From Paraburkholderia elongata (GTDB lineage Bacteria; Pseudomonadota; Gammaproteobacteria; Burkholderiales; Burkholderiaceae), in the NCBI RefSeq assembly GCF_013177735.1, contig NZ_WOEZ01000123.1, forward strand, positions 1 through 64,000: DNA of 64,000 nucleotides, written 5' to 3'. The notes beneath the pieces were generated by a model. It ran no database searches. It was not told the DNA's origin and saw nothing but the letters and a program-made list of their open reading frames with translations. Of this stretch, positions 35,979 to 43,897 are shown piece after piece. Both the position numbers and the translations under genes were made by a program. Every line of letters starts with the position of its first letter. The stretch's first letter is position 1.

Positions 35979-37313
35979 TTATTCACTGGCCAGCTGTGGC
36001 TGGCCAATTTTTCGCCAGCGGGTTTCGAGCAGCGTGACCGTGATCGAGGCGAGCACCATCGTCGCGGCGATGCCGACGAATGCGAGGACAAACGTGCCGG
36101 TCGTATCCTTTACCCAACCGATAAAATACGGCAGCAAAAATCCTGACGAAACCCCGATGCTCGTGATCAGGGCGATGCCGGCCGCTGCAGCGCGATCGGT
36201 GAGGATGCGGCTAGGCAACTGCCAGAAGGTCGTGATGCTGCAGAAGCAGGCCGCGGAGCCGATCGAGAGGGCGATGATCGACTGGTAGGGAGACTTCAGC
36301 AGCAGGGCCACCGAGAGCGCGGCCGCGCACACCAGAAGGGGGCCTGCCACATGCCAGGCGCCGACTTGGTGGCGGCTAACCACACGGCCCCAGATCAGCG
36401 TCGCGACAACGGCAACGCCGAATGGAATCGCCGTGATCAGCCCGATATCCATGAGGCTGTACTTCACCCCAAAAGTGCTTTCAAACGTTTTGATGACTTG
36501 CGGCAGGAAATAGAGCAAGCCGATGATGCCGGCGTTGGTGCCGAAGTAGACGACACCGAGCGCCCAGACTTTCGGATTTCCGAGCGCCCTCAAGGCGCTG
36601 GACGGCGAGGTGGCGGCCGCTGCCTCGGCCCGTTCGGCAGCCAGTGCCGCGGCGATTTCACTCCTTTCCGCAGCGGAAAGCCAGCGGGAGCGGGACGGGT
36701 CGTCCGTCAGCCAGAAATAGGCAATCCCGGCCAGGATGATAGCGGGGACCCCCTCCAGCAGAATCATTGCGCGCCAGCCGGTGATACCGAACACGTTCGC
36801 ATGTGTCATCAGCCAGGTGGACACCGGTGCCCCGAGCACGCCGGTCAGCGGGATTGCCGTCACGAACAGAGACATCATCCATACGCGATTGCGCGCCGGC
36901 ATCCACAGTGTGAGGTAATACACCATGCCCGGAAACAGCCCGGCTTCGAACGCGCCAAGAAAGAAGCGGGCGATATAGAGCCAGCGGGAGTCGGGGACGA
37001 AGCTCGTCAGCGAGGAGAGCAGACCCCAACTCAGCAGAATGCGCGTCATCCACAGCCGCGCGCCAAATCGATGCATGCACAGGTTGCTCGGCACTTCGAA
37101 CAGGATATAGCCGAGAAAAAACAGGCTTGCGGCGAAGCCGAACTGCGCCGTTGTCATGTGGAGCTCGGCGTTCATGGTCAGCGCCGCATAGCCGATGTTC
37201 GCGCGGTCAAGCTGATTCGCGATGTACATCACAATCATCAGCGGCGCGAGCCGCCAGGCGATCCGTTTCATCAACCGATCGGAAATCGCAGGTTTGCGCG
37301 GCCCGAGATCCAT
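35979..37313 (-). CDS. MFS transporter, ACS type
   Basis: A 444-residue carrier with the ACS helix-1 motif IANQLDRANIGYAAL, FFLGYILFEVPSNLCMHRFGARLW and RFFLGAFEAGLFPGMVYYL. It resembles tartrate/phthalate/hydroxy-acid carriers. A GGAGGAAG ribosome site precedes the ATG. With the class II aldolase and LysR it may form a hydroxy-acid or sugar-acid uptake set. Confidence 0.9.
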   Translation of the reverse strand: MDLGPRKPAISDRLMKRIAWRLAPLMIVMYIANQLDRANIGYAALTMNAELHMTTAQFGFAASLFFLGYILFEVPSNLCMHRFGARLWMTRILLSWGLLSSLTSFVPDSRWLYIARFFLGAFEAGLFPGMVYYLTLWMPARNRVWMMSLFVTAIPLTGVLGAPVSTWLMTHANVFGITGWRAMILLEGVPAIILAGIAYFWLTDDPSRSRWLSAAERSEIAAALAAERAEAAAATSPSSALRALGNPKVWALGVVYFGTNAGIIGLLYFLPQVIKTFESTFGVKYSLMDIGLITAIPFGVAVVATLIWGRVVSRHQVGAWHVAGPLLVCAAALSVALLLKSPYQSIIALSIGSAACFCSITTFWQLPSRILTDRAAAAGIALITSIGVSSGFLLPYFIGWVKDTTGTFVLAFVGIAATMVLASITVTLLETRWRKIGQPQLASE

Positions 37314-37470
37314 GGCTTCCTCCAGATTTACGCGTTACGGAATGCTCTCGAGGATGATTAGGCACCCTGACCAAGGGTACGACAATGCACGAAAAATATT
37401 GACTTTGTGAGAAAACGTCACAGATCGGGGCGGGCGCCTTACCGATCACCCATTCGCCCCGGACGTGTTC

Positions 37471-39105
37471 TCAGTCAACCGCCCCTTCGCCGCCCAAATG
37501 CGTGAGGCCGGTATCGTTCGGGCTGGCAGTGGATGGCGTGCGACCGAGAAACACAAGCACGACGAGCGCGGAGGCCAGTGTGATTGCCACAAGAATATGG
37601 AGCAGGATGCGGAACGCGCCATCGTACGCCTGCGCGAGAATGGGCTGCCCCAGCGCGGGCAGGAGAGCGACGGCATGTGGCAGATCGCCGGTTGCCACGC
37701 GCTGGGCGGCTTCCGCGGCGGCATCGCGCGAAACGAGCGGGAACGCTGCGAGTGCATCGGATAGCCTTAGACGTGTGAGGACCGCCAATATCGCACCCGC
37801 GATTGCGAGCGTCATGCCTTCTCCCGCTACACGCGTCGTGCTGAAGATCCCGGTTGCCATGCCCGCGCGTTCCTTTGGAACGACGCTGACTGACAAGCCA
37901 TCCATCAGGCCCCACGGCAGGCCGGCTCCGACTCCGATGACGAAGAGCGGAAGCGTCAGGGCACCGGATGGCGCGTCAGGCGCGATGCCACTGAACCAAA
38001 GCATACCAACCGCCGCTATGACGAGGCCGACCGCTGAAATGACACCGGCCGACATCCATCGCGTGAGAAATGCAGCCGTGATAGGCACAAAGAGCATCGG
38101 CGCCGATAGCGAAAGCATCATCAAGCCGGCGTCGATCGCAGAATGTCCTTCAATGCCGATAAATCGTGTGGGCAAGACTAGAAGCAGCGTAACGTAACAA
38201 AATGCCGTCGCTAGCGGGAGCGCCTGCACACCTACGAAGCGCGGATAGCGAAACAGCGACAGGTCGAGCATTGGCCGGGAAGCACGCTTTTCGATCCAGA
38301 CGAACGCGATGAACATCGCCACGGCGCCTGAGAACAGTCCAATGATGAGAGGGCTGCTCCAGCCGCTTTCCGGCCCTTGCAACAGCCCGAATGTGAAGAG
38401 TGTCAGCGCGGCGGTGAAGCTGGCGGCGCCAGGCCAATCGAGACCCGTGGCATTGGGGTCGTACGATTCTCTTAGCTTCGGAACGCCGAGTGCAAATCCG
38501 GTCAAGCCGATTGCGGCATCCGCGAGGAAGAACGAACGCCAACCGAACGTCTCCGTGAGAAACCCGGCGAGTAGTGGGCCAAGCGCCAAGCCGATGCCGA
38601 AGGTGGTGCCGAGCATGCTGAACGCGCGGGCGCGCCCATGTCCGTCGAACTCCTGTGCGAGCGCTGCCGACGCGCCGGCCAGGACCAACGCGGCGGCAAT
38701 GCCCTGTAGCGCGCGCTGAAAATCGACCCACAACAGAGTCGGCGCCGCGGCGATCCCAAGTGATGTCAACGCGAAGAGCACCACGCCTATGGCGAATACA
38801 CGCTTTCGTCCGAACAGATCGGCAAGCGCTCCCGAGGCCATCAGACTGCTGCCGAAGCTCAGCATGAAGGCGTTGAGAATCCAGTTGATCGCCACTGGGC
38901 TGCCTCCCAAGGCGGTGCCGATGGCCGGCGCGGACACGGCCGCGCCGCCGAAATTCAGCGGCAGCACGAGCACGGCGATGCAAATGCCCACGAGGATCAG
39001 CATCTGTTGCGAGGCGCTACGGGGGACTGCTACGTCTGCTATTGGCATGACACCAGCCGAGGCGGCCGGTCGTCCTGCGGACGGGGTAACGCTTTTTTCC
39101 TGCAC
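37471..39105 (-). CDS. MFS exporter, DHA2 (14-helix) type
   Basis: A 544-residue protein with about 14 helices and motif A (SGALADLFGRKRVFAIG). FGIGLALGPLLAGFLTE corresponds to motif C of drug antiporters. The start is a GTG at 39105. The gene follows another DHA2 gene by 72 bp on the same strand, suggesting one transcript. Substrate unknown. Confidence 0.87.
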   Translation of the reverse strand: MQEKSVTPSAGRPAASAGVMPIADVAVPRSASQQMLILVGICIAVLVLPLNFGGAAVSAPAIGTALGGSPVAINWILNAFMLSFGSSLMASGALADLFGRKRVFAIGVVLFALTSLGIAAAPTLLWVDFQRALQGIAAALVLAGASAALAQEFDGHGRARAFSMLGTTFGIGLALGPLLAGFLTETFGWRSFFLADAAIGLTGFALGVPKLRESYDPNATGLDWPGAASFTAALTLFTFGLLQGPESGWSSPLIIGLFSGAVAMFIAFVWIEKRASRPMLDLSLFRYPRFVGVQALPLATAFCYVTLLLVLPTRFIGIEGHSAIDAGLMMLSLSAPMLFVPITAAFLTRWMSAGVISAVGLVIAAVGMLWFSGIAPDAPSGALTLPLFVIGVGAGLPWGLMDGLSVSVVPKERAGMATGIFSTTRVAGEGMTLAIAGAILAVLTRLRLSDALAAFPLVSRDAAAEAAQRVATGDLPHAVALLPALGQPILAQAYDGAFRILLHILVAITLASALVVLVFLGRTPSTASPNDTGLTHLGGEGAVD

Positions 39106-39177
39106 GGACGATCTCTCTGTTCAACTTCCACGGTTATGCCCATCAGGACATGCGGATTCACCCGGTTTAATTCCGCG

Positions 39178-40590
39178 CTATCGCGGTGCGGTCCGCGTAT
39201 GGCCGCTCACCTCCCGGCCTGCATCCGGTTCTATGCCGATAAAGTAGAGGACCGAGAACAGCACCAGCGCAGACACTAGCAGGAAGGCGATCCGGAAATC
39301 GGCCAGTGAGAGCTGTGCGTGATTTCCATGAATCAGGACCGCAACGTGCAGCGCGATCGCACCAAATGCGATGCCCAGGCCGATGGTCATCTGCTGGACC
39401 ATACTGAAGAATGTGCTCGCTGAACTCATTCGCACCGGCGGGACGTCCGCGAACGCGAGCGTGTTGATGCTCGTGAACTGCATCGACCGGCACAGGCCGC
39501 CGACCAGTAGCACCAACATGATCAGCGCGCGCGGCGTGTCCGGCGAGAGCAGGCTGCACAAAGCGATTGTCCCGGCGGTAAGCAACCCGTTGACGATCAT
39601 TACCTTGCGAAAGCCAAAGCGTTTGAGGATTGGCGTGGTGACGGTCTTCATGCCCAGATTGCCGGCCGCGTACGCGAGCACCAGCAAACCCGCAGCGAAT
39701 GCATTTAACCCGAAGCCCAACTGGAACAGCAGTGGTAACAGGAAGGGTGAGACGCTAACCGATACGACATATAACGAACCGCCGTCGAGGGTCACGCGGA
39801 ACGTCGGAATTCGCCAGGGCAAAAGATCGATCAGGGGATGTTCGGCGCGGCCGAAATGCCGTATGGCCAGGACTGCGGCGACAAAGCCGCAGATCAGCGC
39901 GGCGGTCGTGATGCGCCAATCGCTATGCAGCTGCCCGATCAGGACCATGCCGTACATCAGGCACGTCAGCGCGATACCGCTCAGCACGAACCCCGACACA
40001 TCGAAGGGACGGCGGGTGGGTTCGCGGTAGTTCGGAATGAATAGGGCGGTTAGCGCCAGACCCAGCAAACCGATCGGTACGTTTAGCAGAAAGATCCAGC
40101 GCCAGTTGAAATAGGTCGAAATAAACCCGCCCAACGCTGGACCCAACACCGGTGCAGCGAGGCCGGGCCACGTGATATAGGCTATCGAGCGCATCAGGTG
40201 ACGCTTCTCGGTGCTGCGCAGCACGGCGAGGCGGCCTACCGGCACCATCATTGCGCCGCCGATTCCCTGCAGGATCCGCGAAATGGTGAATTCGACGAGG
40301 CCGTTACTCAGCCCGCAAAGTATGGAGGCGCCGGTGAACACGATGATCGCGCCACCGAACACCGACCGTTGCCCAAAGCGGTCGGCCACCCATCCGCTGA
40401 TTGGAATGAAGACCGCGAGCGCCAGCAGATAGGCAGTCATGCCGATACTCAGGCTCACGGACGTGACGCCGAACGTGGCGGCCATGTGAGGCAGTGCGGT
40501 CGCGATCACCGTCGCATCCAGGTTCTCCATGAAATAGGCACTGGCGACGATCAGCGCGATGATGACTGGCTGGCGGCTTGACAAAGACAT
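39178..40590 (-). CDS. MFS exporter, DHA2 (MdtD/EmrB-like)
   Basis: A 470-residue transporter with the DHA2 opening ENLDATVIATALPHMAATFGV, motif A (SGWVADRFGQRSVFGG) and TWPGLAAPVLGPALGGFIS as motif C. It is divergent from the TetR gene at 40824, which probably represses it. A weak ribosome site precedes the ATG. Confidence 0.9.
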   Translation of the reverse strand: MSLSSRQPVIIALIVASAYFMENLDATVIATALPHMAATFGVTSVSLSIGMTAYLLALAVFIPISGWVADRFGQRSVFGGAIIVFTGASILCGLSNGLVEFTISRILQGIGGAMMVPVGRLAVLRSTEKRHLMRSIAYITWPGLAAPVLGPALGGFISTYFNWRWIFLLNVPIGLLGLALTALFIPNYREPTRRPFDVSGFVLSGIALTCLMYGMVLIGQLHSDWRITTAALICGFVAAVLAIRHFGRAEHPLIDLLPWRIPTFRVTLDGGSLYVVSVSVSPFLLPLLFQLGFGLNAFAAGLLVLAYAAGNLGMKTVTTPILKRFGFRKVMIVNGLLTAGTIALCSLLSPDTPRALIMLVLLVGGLCRSMQFTSINTLAFADVPPVRMSSASTFFSMVQQMTIGLGIAFGAIALHVAVLIHGNHAQLSLADFRIAFLLVSALVLFSVLYFIGIEPDAGREVSGHTRTAPR

Positions 40591-40769
40591 GGGCGGAGAA
40601 CGGAATCCGGGTTGTGCGACAGGCCCTCAAACGCTTCAGATTGAGGCGTTTGCAGTCGGTGGCAATCAAAGATGGGGCTCGCTTTGCGGCAGCCTGAGAT
40701 AATGAATGGCTGCGCCCGAGTGCCTGGCGAGACTCTTCCTCGTACCCGGACGATATACTCTACCAAACC

Positions 40770-40793
40770 ATAAGTCGTCATGTGAAGACGTAT
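40770..40793. promoter_or_regulatory. Imperfect dyad between DHA2 and tetR genes
   Basis: ATAAGTCGTC and GAAGACGTAT are inverse copies at 8 of 10 positions with a 4-bp spacer, 31 bp before the tetR ATG. Size and position suit a TetR operator controlling both genes. Confidence 0.45.
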
Positions 40794-40823
40794 TTTTAAA
40801 AAAGCGATGAATAGAGGAGCGTT

Positions 40824-41528
40824 ATGAAGGCCAAACCCAGGGATGTTGCAGAGCCGGGCAGCAAGACCGTAACGGGTCGCGCGCCGATCAAGCGGCCGAT
40901 GAAGAAAGCACCGCAGCGTCTGCCACGTGCCGAGCGTCAGGCGCGCGTGCTGGAGAAGGCCGCCGAATATTTCGCCGAGCACGGCCTGAATGCGCAGACT
41001 CGCGCGATTGCCGAGGCTTGTGGCGTGTCGCAACGTCTGCTGTATAGCCTGTTCCCTAGCAAGGCTGCGTTGATCGACGAAGTTTACAAGCGCGAAATTG
41101 TCGGGACCTTCAAGGCAATGTGGTTTGTTCAGCTGAAAGACCGCAGTGTGCCCATTGAAAGCAGGCTCAATACGTTTTATCGCGAGTACTACGACACCCT
41201 GCTGACGCGGCAGTGGCTTCGCCTGTTCCTTTACTCTTCGCTTGAAGATCTGCAAATGGCGCCGACGTACACGAATGCCGTCGTGACGCATGCGCTTGAG
41301 ATCATTGTCACTGAGACGGCGCACGAATTGGGACGCGGGGTACCGGCCGATCCCGCTCATCTGACCGAAGTGGGCTGGCTGCTGCACGGCGCGGTATCCC
41401 ACCTTGCGATTCGCCGCCGTATTTATTCGAACGACAACACCACGCCCAGCGACGCGGTGATTGCGATGCACGTGCGCGCTTTCCTCACCAGCGCGCCAGC
41501 GCTGCTTCCGGCGCTAGAAAGCTCCTGA
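40824..41528 (+). CDS. TetR-family regulator
   Basis: A 234-residue regulator. After a 30-residue basic lead (KPMKK-like region) comes the TetR helix-turn-helix AAEYFAEHGLNAQTRAIAEACGVSQRLLYSLFPSK. The C-terminal domain is the ligand and dimer part. It faces the tandem DHA2 exporters, the common repressor-efflux layout. Confidence 0.9.
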   Translation: MKAKPRDVAEPGSKTVTGRAPIKRPMKKAPQRLPRAERQARVLEKAAEYFAEHGLNAQTRAIAEACGVSQRLLYSLFPSKAALIDEVYKREIVGTFKAMWFVQLKDRSVPIESRLNTFYREYYDTLLTRQWLRLFLYSSLEDLQMAPTYTNAVVTHALEIIVTETAHELGRGVPADPAHLTEVGWLLHGAVSHLAIRRRIYSNDNTTPSDAVIAMHVRAFLTSAPALLPALESS

Positions 41529-41575
41529 GCGTGACGCGCTGGCGGCCTCGCCCAGCGCGGAAAATAATCATCAAC

Positions 41576-41597
41576 CGACGCGCGAATGCGCGCGTCG
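41576..41597. terminator. Bidirectional hairpin between tetR and phospholipase genes
   Basis: Perfect 9-bp arms CGACGCGCG / CGCGCGTCG with loop AATG between two converging genes. There is no long T-run; a shared terminator is the simplest reading. Confidence 0.5.
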
Positions 41598-41627
41598 TGG
41601 ACCGCTCCGCTGCCCGGCACCGATCGA

Positions 41628-43268
41628 CTAGCGTTGCGGCTGCCCCGTCACGGTGTCAAGAAACAACTTGGGATTCCGCGGCGAGGCGAAGTCAAACATG
41701 TTGTCGATGGGGCCAGCCATCACATCGAATGACCCTTGCCCGATACGCGATCCGTTCAGCCAGTTGTCTTCGATGAAACGCAAAATGGAAGTCTGATCGG
41801 TCAACGTGTGATCGACATAGTTTGTCTTCGCATACGGCGACACGACGAGCAGCGGTAGACGCGGACCATATCCGCAACGGCCTTGCACCGGCACACCTGT
41901 CAGCCCGCCGAGCGGCGTGCCACGTCCGCAACTATTTGGACCGTTGAGCGCGTCCTGAGTGCTCGCCGATGCGTTCACGATGTGATGGGCGTGGTCGTAC
42001 CAGCCGTCCGAATCGTCGTAGGCGAGCACGACCGCCGTATCCTTCCAGTCGTCCGCCTGCTGCAGGAAGTTGATGACCTTGGTCACGAATGCCTGCTCAT
42101 CGAGCGGGTCCGAATTGCCGGCGTGCGCATCCTGGTAGGCAGGGGCCTTAAGGAAACTGACGGCAGGAAAATTCCCGGCGCTCACCGCGGCATAGAAGTC
42201 TTCGATATCGTATTGATGGTTTGCGCCGCCGTCGCTGCTCATGCCGATAGTCGCAACGGAAGCAGGGCGCTTATGCCTCGGATTGGCGGTCGAGGCGTAA
42301 TACTGGAACGGCTGATGGTGCGGCACATAGTCGGCCTTATAGCTTTCAACCACCGGCGAATATGAGCTTCGCGCACAGCCCGTCGATCCGTTCACATTCG
42401 TCGCACTGAGGTCGAAACCGCCTTCAAACCAGCCCCACGAAATATTATTCGCACTCAGCATGTCACCGACATTCTTGCCTTGCATGCTAACTGTTGTGCC
42501 CTTGGAGCAGACGTCGCCCGTCGGATCGAGGTCGCCGATCACGGTCAGACCGCCGGCACCGTCGCCGACGATGTTCCGGCTATTCGCGTTCGCGGGCGTC
42601 ACCGTGACGCCGTTCGTCTGCCCGGAAATCAGGTTCAGCGCGCCTGGCGTGGATGGGCCAAACGTAGTGTCGAACGAGTGGTCGTTCAGCGCAAAGTGTT
42701 GCGCGTAGTTCCACAGCGCGGTAACGGTGTTGCCGTCGTAATAGCCCATCACCAATCCATTCGTGTACAGGGCGCCTGAGCCGCCTGTAGCCGAAGTGCG
42801 GCCGGTGTATTTCGGGAACAGGTCCATCGCACCATTATCGAACGCCATTTGCTCCGGCTTGTAGGCGTGATCTTGCGATGCGGTCAGCGCCTGCGAACGA
42901 TCGAGCCGGAATGGGTCTGCGGCGTCTGCGCCGTTGGCGGCATTCGTCGAGTTTGGATTGGGCCTGAGCAGGCCATCGAGCAGGCCGTCGACACGCGGCG
43001 TGTTGGGCAGCGCATTGAAGGCGGACTCCCCGGCCGGATTCAACGCCTTCGGATACGTTCCAAAGTAATGATCGAACGAAACGTTCTCGCCAAAGATCAC
43101 GACGAGATGTTTGATTGGCGTAGCCGTGTGCGCGCCCTGCTGGGTTCCCGGCACTGAAGCCGTTGCAACGCTCGCGCTGCCAGCGGCTTCACCGTACGCG
43201 GCGAGAGAGGTGGCCAGGCCAAGCGCTAGGGCGGTTGCTATCGAACATCGCCGACGAGTGAGCATCAT
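41628..43268 (-). CDS. Secreted phospholipase C/acid phosphatase-like phosphoesterase
   Basis: About 546 residues from MMLTRRRCSIATALALG (43268), with a Sec signal ending near AAYGEAAG. The mature part is a phosphoesterase of the phospholipase C/AcpA group: IKHLVVIFGENVSFDHYFGTYP at the N-terminus, TFGPSTPGALNLISGQTNG, AYDDSDGWYDHAHH and LPLLVVSPYAKTNYVDH. These enzymes release phosphate or phosphoalcohols outside the cell. It is divergent from a TonB-dependent receptor across a 629-bp region with several palindromes, so the two are probably co-controlled. The longer frame from 43304 is rejected because the signal peptide begins at 43268. Confidence 0.88.
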   Translation of the reverse strand: MMLTRRRCSIATALALGLATSLAAYGEAAGSASVATASVPGTQQGAHTATPIKHLVVIFGENVSFDHYFGTYPKALNPAGESAFNALPNTPRVDGLLDGLLRPNPNSTNAANGADAADPFRLDRSQALTASQDHAYKPEQMAFDNGAMDLFPKYTGRTSATGGSGALYTNGLVMGYYDGNTVTALWNYAQHFALNDHSFDTTFGPSTPGALNLISGQTNGVTVTPANANSRNIVGDGAGGLTVIGDLDPTGDVCSKGTTVSMQGKNVGDMLSANNISWGWFEGGFDLSATNVNGSTGCARSSYSPVVESYKADYVPHHQPFQYYASTANPRHKRPASVATIGMSSDGGANHQYDIEDFYAAVSAGNFPAVSFLKAPAYQDAHAGNSDPLDEQAFVTKVINFLQQADDWKDTAVVLAYDDSDGWYDHAHHIVNASASTQDALNGPNSCGRGTPLGGLTGVPVQGRCGYGPRLPLLVVSPYAKTNYVDHTLTDQTSILRFIEDNWLNGSRIGQGSFDVMAGPIDNMFDFASPRNPKLFLDTVTGQPQR

Positions 43269-43421
43269 GTCTATGTTTTCCTGTTGAAGTGTATTGATGT
43301 GCATTGCGCTGGGAACGGCTGACGCGCATTTTCGTTTGCACCGGTGTCACGTCCGTTAAGCGGCGATTACGAATCTGTTATCTACGAGGAAGTCTTGTGC
43401 TGCGATATCGCCTCGATGGTG

Positions 43422-43445
43422 TGACATGCACGTCGATGCATGTCA
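43422..43445. promoter_or_regulatory. Palindrome P1 in the phosphoesterase/receptor promoter
   Basis: Perfect 9-bp arms TGACATGCA and TGCATGTCA around CGTCGA. The right arm overlaps a second inverted repeat, ATGTCA...TGACAT (43440-43458). The nearby DNA is AT-rich enough to hold promoters for both directions. Confidence 0.55.
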
Positions 43446-43470
43446 TGGCGCCTGACATCATCCATCAAAT

Positions 43471-43486
43471 ATCGTCAGGTGACGAT
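43471..43486. promoter_or_regulatory. Palindrome P2 (ATCGTC-N4-GACGAT)
   Basis: ATCGTCAGGTGACGAT is a perfect 7-bp inverted repeat around GG. Its outer arms and total length equal those of P3 at 43596. Confidence 0.6.
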
Positions 43487-43595
43487 GTAGAAATTCAATG
43501 TTTTTGAAAATTTCCGATTCTCTACGCATATATACGTATACATCATTGATTTTATTGAATATTAACTTAGGTTGATGAGTGGGTCCGTGTAATAT

Positions 43596-43617
43596 TTGAT
43601 CGTCGAATGACGATCAA
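43596..43617. promoter_or_regulatory. Palindrome P3 (same core as P2, longer arms)
   Basis: Perfect 9-bp arms TTGATCGTC and GACGATCAA around GAAT; the inner 16 bp are ATCGTC-GAAT-GACGAT, the same form as P2. The two centres are 128 bp apart. Probably one regulator binding twice. Confidence 0.6.
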
Positions 43618-43715
43618 TTGTCGAAAAATTGGCCAAATTGACACTTTGGCGTCACAGTAGTTCCGTAAAACGTCTTCCGCATCGAGGGCGATGCACGTCG
43701 GACGTGCGACGCATG

Positions 43716-43740
43716 ACATCGATCCGGGTGCCGTCGATGT
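43716..43740. promoter_or_regulatory. Inverted repeat P4 upstream of the TonB-dependent receptor
   Basis: Arms ACATCGA and TCGATGT separated by 11 bp, about 160 bp before the receptor ATG. It could be another binding site or a leader hairpin. The remaining DNA between 43269 and 43897 holds no gene I can support. Confidence 0.35.
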
Positions 43741-43897
43741 GAACCTGCGCGATAAAAAGATTGGTAGATCATTAGTGATCCTACCTGCTTGGTTGCGTCG
43801 CCCAGCTTCGTGGAGGTCGCCTGAATTTCCGCATACCTGACACCAGGAACATGTGTATCCGGGGCAGGATGTTTGCAACGATTGACGGAGAATAAAC

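Noticed and set aside
43269..43897. A PhoB box to explain phosphate control of the phosphoesterase and receptor
   Set aside because: TGTCA-like strings occur but not as correctly spaced direct repeats, so I do not claim one.
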